From Neurospora tetraspora (lineage: Eukaryota > Ascomycota > Sordariomycetes > Sordariales > Sordariaceae): a stretch of 64,000 nt of DNA. Location: positions 5,208,001 through 5,272,000 of the forward strand of contig NW_026944384.1 in the NCBI RefSeq assembly GCF_033439725.1, given 5' to 3'. Below, in pieces: positions 1 to 10,329 of the stretch (within the stretch, counting starts at the first letter, position 1; each line of letters starts with the position of its first letter). The notes beneath the pieces are model-generated. The model saw only the letters and a program-made list of their open reading frames with translations, did not search any database and had not been told where the DNA came from. Both the position numbers and the translations under genes were made by a program.

Positions 1-1951
1 ATATGTCGGTAGCTGGAACGCCCCAAAAGTTGATGGCACCAATGACAGACGCCCAGGACCACGAAGGCGCGGCTCTTTCAGGCGACCTCCTCATGTTATC
101 AATATCAACTGGATACCAGAAAAGGAGCCGAGGAACATCCCCAAACCACAGGCCGCCCGCGTATCTCTGTGTAGACAGGCCTTTCAGTCTCTGCGCAATG
201 GCCGACAAAGCAGGCAGCCTATCCATGGGATCGCTCACAGCACGGCGGGTATAATTCCTTACTATCCTCTTCCAAGTCCGAGCGACGCGTTCTTCCAACC
301 GACGATGTGTCTCGATCGGAACTCTGGCACGGAATCTGTCGACTTCCTCCAACTCAACCACCGGAGCCCAGTCGATGCTCACCGGACTTCGCTCAATCTT
401 GTCGCACGTCCAGCCGTCCACGAGGTGACCATGCTTCTTCGAGCCGTGCGGAACGCCGTAACGGTGACAGTTGCAATGCCACCGCGTCTGGTTGGTGCCG
501 AACTCCAAGATCCGAGAAGAAATTAGGGACTCTTGGAGGGTCCATCCTCGCCGGTCAATGGGCTCGTCCCATTGTTCGCTGCGGTTGTGCCAGAGTAGGA
601 CTGCCCCTTTTTGACCGTCTCGGCATCTGAATGGGATCTGAAAGCTCCCTTCTTCTGGCTTCTGCCTTGAATGAAGAAAACCGTCATGGCAGGTAGACGC
701 TCGTGAGGCTGATATGGTGACCTCTGCGTTCTCGTAGATGCCTCCCATCTTCTCAATCTCTTCCTGTTTGTCGTGGATGTCGTTCTGAATGATGCAGAAG
801 GCATCGACCCATATGTAGCTGAAACCCAGCAGTCGTGTGATGTAGATCGCATCCTTGATGGCTTGTGGAAGCTGGGCCATGTGGGATATCGGCGAGCCAC
901 TCGAACAGGTTTTCGTTCCGGAGAACGTTGGTCTGGCTACGTCCCCAGCAGTAGCTCAACGCTACGTAACGAGGAAGGGTAGTTGCCGAGGATAGGTCAG
1001 CCGAGAAATCCACCAGTCTCAAGCTTGGGACAGGTCCGTCGCCTGGTATCCGGAGCAGCCGTTTCGGATACGATTGGCGAGAGAATGAATGTCGCCCGAA
1101 GCGGCTTGAAGTAGGGTATCGCGGACAATCGTTAACCCACTTTCGTATTATTTCGAGCGATGACTCGGAGGACGGATGCATGTTTGGGGGCCTGGTCAAG
1201 ACTTCTCGCGCCGCAGGATCACTGTGATCTTTTCAGTTTGGTGGTTCCAACCAACAAAAGAGGCAAGTGTGAATGATACTGACTCTTGACTGGCACAAAG
1301 TACTACCTTTATGGAATCGGTCCCTTCGGCCACGATGTTGAAGCTTCCTCCCAACTCGTCTTGGAGCTCGTCATCGGAGTCGTCCACCGGCACATCCGCA
1401 GGCAGATAATAGCGGTCGTCTTCGGCTTCTTGCCAGTCTTTTTCCAAAACCCCCACGACTTCTAGTTCATCCTCTATCCGGACCGGATGAAATCTTGTCA
1501 GACCTGGTGACTTCCGTTGCACATTGTCCGCGTCCTTCGTCCCGGACGGCTTTTCTATGCCAGCCCAACCAGATGGCCGATAAAGCTCGTCCACGGAACG
1601 AAAGGACCAGAGCCAGGGAGTGTATCTCGCATCAACCCATTGAAGGTAAAGATGCGTCTTAACGGCCCTACGTTCGCCAACCAAAGCCTTTAGTTGGCCC
1701 TGACCAGGAGCGTCCCGAACCGGAGACAATCTGGCAGTCAGCCACTTCATGAACGCACACCCATCGCCCTCATCTGGCGACGAGTCCTCCGCAAGCGCAA
1801 CAGCTTCGTCGTAAAGGAGGTCAAACATGTACATGTACACCTCCGTATCCATCACTGTGCGGCCAACGACGCCCCCATGGAGGGAAAAGACGAGCTTTGG
1901 CGAGGAGCATCTGGCGCAGCTATGGGGTTTCGGCGAGATGGGCGATGACAT
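1..1951 (-). pseudogene. HET-domain (heterokaryon incompatibility) gene, frame-broken, runs off the left edge
   Basis: HET proteins trigger cell death when unlike fungal strains fuse. The core is clear on the minus strand: YVALSYCWG at 942-968, then LPQAIKDAIYITRLLG (~830-880), GWTLQESLISSR (~520-555), LWFGDVPRLLFW (~125-160) and APSWSWAS (~38-62). The coding frame still runs at position 1, so the C-terminus is outside the window. An N-terminal part starts at ATG 1951 (SCARCSSPKLVFSL is HET-like). The frame changes near 1196 and back near 880. The second change falls inside conserved HET core with no intron signals, so I infer a pseudogene or an assembly indel; the first could be an intron. 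HET genes are often polymorphic or inactivated. The family call is secure; gene integrity is not. Confidence 0.7.
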
Positions 1952-2483
1952 CGCTTGTTGCTGCTATGGATCCTAAAGGATGCATTAAGCGTGGCGCCAG
2001 GTCGGGTCTCTACGAGAAATTGACAACGAGACCATGGGGCTACAAATCTTTCGAGTTTGTACACCCATTATAAACAATGGCTGCCTCTCAAGAGAGGCAG
2101 CCAGTCTCACGAGGAAAGCTGTGTACCATGGGGAGTCCAATTGGGCATGATGCCGCCCACCCATCAATCATCGACCCAGGAGCTGAACAACCCAACTGAT
2201 GGCCCGGTTCATTTTTGCCGAGTCCATGGTAGAGGAAAGGGAATCAAGAGCAAAGGCAAACTTGATCACGATTGAAAGCGAAATCTTCAGGAAAACATTC
2301 AGAAGTCCGCGCAAGTCATGTTGAAAAAAGTAACGAAAAGAAAAGAAGAAGGAGCGAAGTTCAAGAAAGTGTCACAAAATGCGGGGTACCTCTGCCAAAA
2401 AAAAAATGGGGGGAGCTCCATAAACAGTTAGAGCTTCCCCGCCCCTATACAAACCACCTTCTGCAATGTGTCTTTTATCAAAT
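1952..2483. other. Intergenic, no gene seen
   Basis: This is the 5' flank of the HET gene. Short open frames here show no family resemblance. A-rich sequence lies just before the tRNA. Confidence 0.5.
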
Positions 2484-2581
2484 GGCCCGCTGGCCAAATG
2501 GTAAGGCGTCAGATTTCGGTTTTCTATCAAAAAACAAGAAACTCTCTCTGAAGATTGGGCGTTCGAGCCGCCCGTGGGTCG
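2484..2581 (+). tRNA. tRNA-Arg(UCG), intron-containing
   Basis: The cloverleaf folds by eye. The acceptor GGCCCGC pairs with GTGGGTC (two G-U pairs); the D stem is GCC/GGC; the anticodon stem is TCAGA/TCTGA; the T arm is GGGCG-TTCGAGC-CGCCC; the discriminator is G. The loop reads TT-TCG-G, so it decodes CGA. A 26-nt intron (about 2520-2545) sits one base 3' of the anticodon, the canonical place. A run of T about 10 bases downstream fits Pol III termination. Confidence 0.9.
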
Positions 2582-4322
2582 TTTATTCTTTTGTTTCTTT
2601 TTTGTTTTTGGTTTGTTGGAGGGTTGAGGAGATGATGTCTGTTTTTGGGATTGTGTTTTGGAGAGGTTCTTTCTTGGCTTGCGCTGCGATGAGTTGTACT
2701 CCAAGTTACATATGTTCCTCGCTTGTCAGAAAGGGTCCGTTACGGGACTCGCTTCGCTTGCGACTTCCATGACATCTTTCTTTTTGGCATCTTCCTCTTC
2801 GCTTTACCTTTGACGACTGAGTTCGTGAGATAACCGGACACAGTTCTTTTTCTGCTTCCCCCTGGGTACATACGAAAGCTCTCCTTGCGTGAGTGTGGGT
2901 AAGGGGAGGTTTGGTTGTTAATGTGGCCCGTGGGAGTGTCCTAACTTCCTGTTACCATCTTTCGCGCAAGTCGGCATGATCGAGGAGATGTTACAGAGGC
3001 GCCAATGTTCCCTGAGAGATCCAAAGGCATGATGACCATCATCAAGATTTTGCGGCCCAGTCCCTTATGCAGCAGGTCAAGTCCGAAAAACTGCCGAGCT
3101 CGGGAAGCAGAATGATCAACTCCGTGTTGATGACATGTTCAGTCTGAAGTTACATGGAAGGATCGGAAGGATCTCAGACATATGTCATAAGGCTCAACTA
3201 AACCAGGGGTATTGCGTCGGTGAGAAAGGGTTGTCGCCTGTCCCCAAGTTGCCGACGGGAGATGATCATGGGAGATCGACGGCGGTGCTTCAAGAAGGAT
3301 GGAATGGGCACACCTTGGCATTAACTAACGTCGGGATCGCGAACCTCCGACTGGGTTTTCGACGTTAAAACGGCAGCCTAGCGAGCCGAGAAAGTGCTGA
3401 GGCTGTGACGGGTTTGGCCGCGAGCTAATGTTGAGGCTCCGAGGCTGAAGTGTCGATCAATTGTCTTTTGAGCCAAGTGGGACTACACTTGGATCAACAT
3501 CCTTGTGCTACTGTTTTACTTGGGATCCTTCCTGTCGACGACATGAATGACATACCAGAAGCTGTGCTTCCAGGCCTTTTTCAATGGCGGTGGACGATCG
3601 ATCCTCCGCTATACGGACGATTTGCATGGGATGCCAGCAACAAGACGAGAAGACTCGAAGGGAGCGGCTGCTGAAGTGCCTGCTGAAGTGCTTCGTTCTC
3701 CTTTGCCAGATTCCGGACTCCGGAATCTGACTGCAGTTCCAGACAAGAATGCCTTCCCTTGTCCAGGCGCTGCTAGTCGGATAACTTGGGCAGAAGGAAA
3801 CATCGCACAAGATCTTCATCAACCAGGAGGTCGAAGGAATATATTGTTTCCACCGATCGTCGTCCGACCACAGGAATAGACACGAACTTCGGCCCTACAC
3901 TCAGCCGTTTCCATAAGGCAGTCGTGATAGTCACAGATGCTTGCCCGAACGATGGAATTGCCAAGGGCCGAAGGAGCTTCTTGGCAGTGTAGGGCAGACG
4001 GGGATACTGTCGATCTTGTCTTGACCTCCTTTTTGGTTCCGAGTTTGGTGTTTCCTAGCTCTAGTGAGTGACGTGATGATGGTCGAGTGCCACAACACTA
4101 TGAGGCTCACCTGGACGATTATGTCGAACTGGAGCAGAAAGCCTTGGGCAGATGCAAAGTCTATATAACCCACACAACGCCCTGTGTCAGCTAACGGTCT
4201 CATCTCCTCATCACCATCAACAACATCAACAGCATCATTCAAAGCTTCACCAACAACTGCACCTCAACCACAACTTCAAACCACATATCTCTCAGCAGCA
4301 AGCAAATACCCCAGCAGCAACA
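2582..4322. other. Intergenic, no supported gene
   Basis: About 1.7 kb between the tRNA and the secreted-protein gene. Open frames are short, overlap on both strands and look like no family. A near-perfect 12-bp tandem (gctgaagtgcct-like) lies at about 3668-3692 and a perfect 23-bp palindrome at 3707. The last ~200 bases are rich in CAA/CAC and look like the leader of the next gene. Confidence 0.5.
3707..3729. repeat. Perfect 23-bp palindrome
   Basis: Two 11-bp arms, CAGATTCCGGA and its exact reverse complement, flank one C. Each arm holds a CCGG core, so the site contains paired CGG/CCG triplets of the kind Zn(II)2Cys6 regulators bind. That role is inference; the symmetry is directly visible. 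Confidence 0.75.
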
Positions 4323-4788
4323 ATGCAGTTCTCCATCGCCACTCTTCTCGCCATCGCGGCTGCTGCCCCCTTTACCTCCGCCGCGGGTCTCCTCACCCGT
4401 CCCAAGGCCAACGAGTACAAAGACACCAACTGGTAAGATACCCGCCCAAACCAATTCTCTGCAAACCCCATAGCAGCAAACCAGGCAGAGATCAGAAGCT
4501 AACATATTCCCGCTTCTCCCACCAAACAGCAAGGACTGGAACTACGGCCACAACTCCTTCCTCCTCTACGACGTCACCATGGACGACACCACCAACTCGG
4601 TATACCTGACCAACGGGTACTCGGTCGATGGCAAGTCGAAGGGCTGGTACGGATACTCGGAGAAGAGCAAGGACGGTGGTCTCTGCAAGGGCGTCAACCT
4701 CGGCCGTATGCCGGAGGGTTGCGTTAATATCAACGAGGTGGCTAAGCTTGTGGGGAGGGTCAAGTGTGTTCAGTCGATTAACGTCTAA
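4323..4788 (+). CDS. Small secreted protein, 122 aa, four cysteines
   Basis: Two exons, 4323-4432 and 4530-4788. The 97-nt intron has a GTAAGA donor, a GCTAAC branch point and a CAG acceptor. The junction makes a Cys codon and gives 122 residues. Residues 1-20 are a classical signal peptide (MQFSIATLLAIAAAAPFTSA). The mature part is hydrophilic with four Cys (near residues 37, 90, 101 and 115), suggesting two disulfides, and is rich in Tyr, Gly and Asn. No catalytic motif or named family is recognised. Small size, secretion and paired cysteines are typical of fungal secreted or effector-like proteins. The start is the first ATG directly before the signal peptide; a CAA/CAC-rich leader precedes it. 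Exon structure is well supported; function is unknown. Confidence 0.8.
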
Positions 4789-5540
4789 GGGAGGAAGGGG
4801 ATGGTGATGATGTTGGATATGAGGATAATATGAGTATGGCGTGGAGGACATGAGGGGCACAGGTCGAGAGGGAAATGGTTGGCGATACCCTTGGTCCGGT
4901 GCCCATGGTCACTCTGATGTTTTGTTATCTGTCTAGTATTTGGTTTCTTAAGTCGTTTCTGTTTCTAAATCAGCTAAAGCTTTGCAATCAACCCCATGAT
5001 GAGCTTCGACTCCCACTGAACAGCATCCTTGGCAGACTTTCAATCAGCGCTAAAGTTGGAACAGCATTATGAAATAAGTTCACGATGAAATAAAAGAATG
5101 ATGAAGAGCGATGACAGGTCCATTGGTGAGTGTTTGAAGTGAAGACTCAAAATGATGGAGAAGAGGACGTTGTTCGACGTAAAGGAAAGGATTCCTGGTC
5201 GGTGCCTGCCGGAAGCCCCAACATTTTGTGGGGAGCAGCACCATGCCCGATCAGGAATGCAGCCCCCTTTACCGAAAGCACGAGCCATCTCAGCTCTCGA
5301 CCAGCGCAGCCGAACGCCATGGATTGAGGCGATGTGGCATTTGGTGAGGCGACTGGAAGGAAGGTGACAGCTTCCCGTTTCCCCAATTTACGAACGCGAC
5401 TTCTTTCGACTTTCTTGGACATTCACCACTCTTTAATCCACCACAACTTCGACCTTCTTCCCGCCCACGACGACTCCTTTCTCTTTTGAACAACGCGAAT
5501 TCGGCTTCCTTTTCCCCAATACCCAATACAATAATTCACA
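4789..5540. other. Intergenic: 3' flank of the secreted-protein gene and promoter of sec61 gamma
   Basis: No open frame resembles a known protein. The last ~150 bases are pyrimidine-rich (CTTCCTTTTCCCC-like), as is usual just upstream of highly expressed fungal genes. Confidence 0.5.
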
Positions 5541-5999
5541 ATGGCGGACACAGTGCAAGAGATCCTCGACGTGCCCCGCGAGTTCCTCAAGGACGGCATT
5601 CAGTTCATCAACAAGTGCCAGAAGCGTATGCGATCCTCCAACTCCAACCTTGCGCCACCCGACAACATCAATGCTAACTGTAGTTCTCCTACAGCTGATC
5701 GCCGCGAGTTCATCAAGATCTCCCAGGCTGTTGGTACTGGTTTCTTGAGTAAGTTCCTCCCTGTTCCTTGTCGCTGTTCTCGGAGCACCAGCTAACATTG
5801 TCACAGTCATGGGTGTAAGTTGAACTCGAAATCACATGTATACGACATAGCACAGCTCTAACATTATGCCTACAGGCTGTCGGCTACCTTGTCAAGCTCA
5901 GTATGTTCCTCTCTCCCTCCGACCTCCCACACCCAACCATAAGCTAACATCCAGCAAGTCCACATTCCCCTCAACCAGGTCCTCGTTGGCGGCGCGTAA
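5541..5999 (+). CDS. sss1: Protein transport protein Sec61 subunit gamma (Sss1 homolog)
   Basis: This 70-residue tail-anchored subunit of the ER Sec61 translocon clamps the channel and is essential in yeast. Five exons: 5541-5625, 5695-5748, 5807-5814, 5876-5900 and 5959-5999. The protein starts MADTVQEILDVPREFLKDG and contains the family signature CQKPDRREFIKISQAVG. One C-terminal membrane helix (about residues 40-58, GTGFLIMGAVGYLVKLIHIP) follows, then a short lumenal tail ending VLVGGA. Length and sequence match the family throughout. All introns have GTAAGT- or GTATG-type donors and (G)CTAAC branch points. The third exon is only 8 nt (TCATGGGT), so the gene is unusually fragmented for its size. 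Identification is secure. Confidence 0.95.
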
Positions 6000-7312
6000 G
6001 CAATCGACGATTTTCGACGAGATAGAGCAGAACGCGGACGAAGTAGTTGCGCCGAAAGAATCGAGGGACAAGATACCCATGAATGCTTTTTCACGACACA
6101 TGGACGGCGGACAGAGATCCAACCACACACTAGGGAGAGATCTTGAAAGGGCTGGGTCAAAAGGACAACGGCACCGGGCCGTCGAACGATGATAATCGGT
6201 GGTCGTGGAGAGAGAGAGATGAAGAAGACGAAAAAGATATCCTATATGCAGGTGTTTGTCACGGGGTCGACACGACGCCTGCTTATAATTTCCACCACGC
6301 CTGGGACGGGAGGCCGGGTACCCTTGAGGCGAATGTATAAATCACTTGATGGCGAATTGGCGGGGGGTCATATGCGGAGAAAGTTTTAATACTTATGGGA
6401 AATGAATGGCGCTTTGTTTGAACAACAACTTTACTGGGAACAGCAGCGTACGCGTGACAAGTATGGCGGTTCAACGGCGGTACACTGCGGCGGAGAACGA
6501 AAGTGGGAATGATCACAGAAAGTGTCTTATGGTCGCTTTTGACGGCTTGTCCAGCATTCTATCACCCGGGAGCTTTACAAATGGTACAGCAACGCGCGGA
6601 CAGATGGCAATCCCAGCTTTTGTTTTCACTGTGGTGTAGGATGCCCTGGAGAGTTCATCCGCTCGAGACGACTTGTTAAGTTTCCAGGCATTTTAACCTA
6701 AGCCAGGACCTTGGACTATACAGTCCGTTTAGGAACCGCACTTGTATACAGTTTAAACAAAGCAAACCATGGAACATAAAGACCAGTGGTAGTTTGCATA
6801 TAGCACTAACCCTACCGAAGCCGTTTTTGTAAGTCGATCTCCTGCCTTCCAACCCTTGTTAAATACTAAGAGCACTCTGGAAGTACCACAGTGGCCCGAT
6901 ATGTCTATTATCTAAGTAGGACCAACGATATACATTCAGCAACCCGTCGTCTCCAACCACATCCTAACGTCAGTTATGGACCCTCTACGAGTCGAATGCC
7001 AGGCTACCTGCAACGTCGTTATGTGTCCCAGTTCTATAACGAAAGTGTTGGCCAAGGATCCTCCAGTATTCGCCATTCGGAATCACGAGCAAGCTCGCCA
7101 GCTGGAGTTGCTGACCACGCCCGCTGGTTGCCAAGGGGAGACCAGATGGGTGGCGATTATTGATGATGGTGTCGTTCGGGAAATGAACCAGGGTTCATGA
7201 TGAGGCTTGTGAAGGATCTGGTCTTGGTCGTCCTTTGGTCATTCGGTTGCAGTATTCTCGTTTCTCTTTGATATTCGCCTACAGGGCTTCGAGGGTCTCT
7301 CGTCAGGGTTTC
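6000..7312. other. Intergenic, no gene seen
   Basis: About 1.3 kb between the 3' end of sec61 gamma and the 3' end of the minus-strand gene at 7313. Only short uncharacteristic open frames occur. An imperfect inverted repeat (ggactatacagtcc) lies near 6712. Confidence 0.5.
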
Positions 7313-8522
7313 TCAATCATCAATGACGATTACCTGCGAGCTCCAGGCTCCCCGACCGGACGGATGAGGGCACGTGGTATTCCAAGCCATATCGAAAGCA
7401 TCCTCGATGATGTTGTCCCAGTTCATCGTCTGGTACCGTTTGGCGGCGTTCCTAGCCATAATCGAACAGTTTAGGATGAAGGCCTGGTGCTTGAACGGTG
7501 GCAATGCTGGTTTGCCGACCAGAAGACCTTTTCGAATGCATCGACTGATTTCGCGGATGTGGTCCTCGGTAAGATGTCCCTTCTGAAGGTTCCATGATGT
7601 CTGAGGAGACGGTGCCATGTGTTAGTCATTTGTCTCGCTGTTGTTACCACGGAAGGGGAAAAGAATTGGCTATGGTCAGGGAAGAAAACAGCTTGCTTAC
7701 CTTGCATGTCTCAGTGATCTCCTCAATCTCTTCCTTATCAAGTCCCACATTGGGATCAGTCGGATAGAGCAAGCGGTTGGTCAACTGGAAAGCTCTCGAC
7801 TGCCCAACGCTGGGAGCATCTTCCCGCACAATCTCCGCCGGGGCCGGGGCCCGCGCTGGGAGATTACCAGGAGCTTCGAGAACAGTCGAGCTTTTGTCCA
7901 TCTCGTTGGGAACGTCACTGGTACCCAGAAAGTGGGCACAAAAAGCAGTTATCCTTTGCTTCCACACTGCCCGCCTTTTCTTATGCTGGCTCTCTTGCAC
8001 CTCGGCCGGGTAGCCGGTGAACTCTTGGTAATAAGCCACCCAATCATTCACGCTTTGGGGAAGGCTTAGGAAAGTCTATGACTTTCCCTCCTCCGAGACC
8101 AGAGCAAACAGATTGCACCTCTCGCTGCGGGCTTTGGTGCAGACGAGATGAGACGTCCACACGTTCGGGTTCTCCTGCTCCTCCTCTTCTTGTTCACCGC
8201 CGCTACTGTCCGGGGTGCATTTGTTCGGCTTCGGCGCTTCGTTGCTGCTGTCCGGAGAATACAGCAGTTCACCTACGACAACGAAGAGATCGCCTTTGGG
8301 GGCTTGGGCGAGGTCCAGTTGCTCGGTTGTCAGTGGGCTTGGGTGGCGGATTGCTGAATGCTTGGCTGACTGCCGTAATCTGGTCAAGTTCTCGGCGGCT
8401 CTTAGACTTGAGGTCCCGGACTTCGAATTTGGCGCAGCTTTGATTATCGCCCCTTGGGGACGGTTGGGGATCAGAACATGGTACTTGTAGAGATGGGAGG
8501 TGACGGCGACGTCCATTTTCAC
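7313..8522 (-). CDS. Unrecognised protein with one in-frame UAG in a hairpin
   Basis: Two exons on the minus strand, 8522-7701 and 7600-7313. The 100-nt intron has a GTAAGC donor, a TGACTAAC branch and a CTCCTCAG acceptor. The first exon is open for 148 codons from ATG 8522, meets a single TAG at 8078-8076, then stays open in the same frame for 125 more codons and splices in frame to TSWNLQKGHLTEDHIREISR. Counting the TAG as one residue gives 369 aa. The central part is acidic (EQEEEEQENPN) and the C-terminal part is basic and helical. No domain is recognised. The TAG sits in a perfect stem-loop (8069-8087) with the stop's A in the loop after U. This suits A-to-I editing to UGG, known in sexual-stage Neurospora and Fusarium mRNAs. 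Otherwise it is a nonsense allele. Confidence 0.6.
8069..8087 (-). promoter_or_regulatory. Hairpin around an in-frame UAG, possible A-to-I editing site
   Basis: On the sense (minus) strand GGAAAGTC-ATA-GACTTTCC gives an 8-bp perfect stem with a 3-nt loop; one G-U pair extends it. The UAG stop uses the last two loop bases plus the first stem G, so the A at 8077 is unpaired, with U before and G after. Editing itself is inferred. Confidence 0.5.
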
Positions 8523-8696
8523 GTTGAAGTCAGAGTGGTCTCAGATTGGGCGTGATGCCGGGAGTTGGGGATGTGGTTGTTGCCGTGGGTTTGAGTGATC
8601 TGTTGGAGGAAAGATTAGATTGTTGTAGGTATGGAGAGGGAAGAGGCTGGTGAGGACTTACTTATAGGCGGAACCTGGGAGGACTCACTGGTCGAA

Positions 8697-8900
8697 GATG
8701 GGATGAGAGACTCGGAGGAACCTGAGCCAGAATGGGATGAGAGACTTGTTGTTTGCTTTCAAGCTCTGATACTCCCTACAAGGGCCCAAAGGTTGACAAA
8801 AACGGAGAAACTTCAATTAGGATGGGATGAGAGAGTCTTGGTGTTTGCTCCCAAGTCCTGAATACCGCCCCGATTGGATGACAGCTGAGAGACTCAGAGA
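8697..8900. repeat. Dispersed direct repeats of a gatgggatgagaga motif
   Basis: Near-identical copies of (g/a)atgggatgagaga lie at 8697, 8731 and 8821, and a weaker copy (gattggatgacag) near 8873. Spacing is irregular (34, 90 and ~52 bp), so this is not a simple tandem. Origin unknown. Confidence 0.6.
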
Positions 8901-9503
8901 AAATGTGAACGAAGTGAGGCGAGAGAAGCTTGTTTTGCCTAGAAATACAGTCCCCAGAGGTGGATAACAGAGAGACCTGGCCGTGGGTAATGAAGATTCT
9001 CAACAGACTATTCGCTCTCCATGAATGGGCTTCATCGGAGGCTAGTAGACTCCTTCGTGCAAAACTTTGAAAGGCTCAGCTACTGGGAGAATGGAGTTAG
9101 GGAGACATTCCGGTTGGAGTTCAATATCAATATGTCACTGACCTAAGCTCTCTCTGCGACATCATCCATGCGATCAAATAATTTGGGTCATGTTCTTCAA
9201 CCCCGATGACAAGCAGTCCGAGGTCTTGAGGAATGAGGATAGAAGCAGGTGAAGTTGGACGGGAGACGTTGTTCATGAGGTCGGGACGAGAGCCAACATT
9301 CAGACATGAGTCTCGGGATAACAAGTACCTTCCTGGCGATAACGCATTGCATATGTACTTGTTGCTGGGTGTCGTGCAGGATCCGACGAAACAAGAAGAC
9401 TTCTATCAGCGCCCATGACTTCCAAGATCCTTATATCCGAGTTGCAAATGGGACTGAAATTTTCATATCTGAAGAGTTGCCAGTGTCCATCGTGACTTCC
9501 CAA

Positions 9504-9792
9504 CTAGTGTTCGGGGAGGCCAGCAAGCTGTCCTCGACCCTTCCCTGAGGGTGTAAGGCTGGATCCTGGGTTGAGCCCGCGCAGAGCTGGATTCTGGGAT
9601 GGACTGCGGCTGGAAGGTAAATAAAGAAACCTTTACCCTCAGATGAAAGTCCAAATGAGGGTGCAAATGGAGGTGTAGATGCCTTTAAACGAAAGTGAAA
9701 ACGAAAAACCAAATGGAAGTGCAAATAGAGGTGCAAATGGAGGCTAGTGTTTGGGGCGGCAGGAAACCTGCCGCGGCCCTTCCCAGAGAGGG
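9504..9792. repeat. Degenerate ~48-bp direct duplication flanking a gcaaatgg-rich tract
   Basis: Copy A (9504-9551) and copy B (9744-9792) both begin CTAGTGTT and share GGGG.GGC, CTG and CCCTTCCC blocks; I estimate about 75% identity. Between them, 9653-9743 contains several copies of a (g)tgcaaatgaggg-like unit. This could be the ends of a small decayed element or a local duplication. Confidence 0.55.
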
Positions 9793-10213
9793 AAAGTTTT
9801 ACACTAACAGGAACGAAAGTTAAGATGTTAGGCCTAACAATTGTTTTGCGAGCGAAAGTGACCGAGAAAAGACTGTGCGTTATGAGTTTGATAGTGCGTG
9901 CGGAGTTTTGTATGGGGACCGCCCGCAAAAAGCACTAACACCCTAGCCGGATTTTTTAGCGTCCGGTGAGCTGTAAGGATAGAGAGACGCAAAGTCGCCA
10001 CTGCTCTTTCTTGGTGTTTTCTGGTCGTGCAACTTCAACTTCTCGTCTGTGTCATGACGGGCATGCACTTATCACTTCTGAATCGTCGACGCATTCTAGC
10101 AAGCGTACAACGGCTGGATTGCCGAGGGATGGTACAAAAAAGGCTAGGTTTATGAACGTCGTTCTTCACGATTTTCAGGATGTCGACAAATGAAGAAAAA
10201 AGTGCAAAAAAAG

Positions 10214-10329
10214 TGACTGGAGTGGGATTCGAACCCACGCATCTTGCGATACTAGAATGCACCTCACTTTATGGTGAAGAAGAACTTGGTTCTTGAGTCT
10301 AGCGCCTTAGACCGCTCGGCCATCCAGCC
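10214..10329 (-). tRNA. tRNA-Leu(CAA), intron-containing
   Basis: On the minus strand, acceptor GGCTGGA pairs with TCCAGTC (discriminator A). The D arm is GCC...GGC, the anticodon stem CTAGA/TCTAG, and a long type II variable arm (TATCGCAAGATGC) is present. The T arm is GTGGG-TTCGAAT-CCCAC. The loop is CT-CAA-G, decoding UUG. A 34-nt intron (10258-10291) interrupts after position 37. All parts are canonical for a fungal tRNA-Leu(CAA). Confidence 0.93.

Larger units (their letters stand above)
8523..10213. other. Intergenic, repeat-bearing, no supported gene
   Basis: About 1.7 kb upstream of the 8522 gene. It holds the direct repeats listed at 8697-8900 and 9504-9792. Open frames are short and show no family resemblance. 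Confidence 0.5.

Noticed and set aside
2272-2772. 166-codon frame across the tRNA-Arg(UCG)
   Set aside because: Its middle is the tRNA gene itself and the rest has no coding features.
8069-8087. 18-nt GT...AG segment around the TAG as a tiny intron
   Set aside because: Far below any known fungal intron length and without a branch site; a hairpin is the better description.
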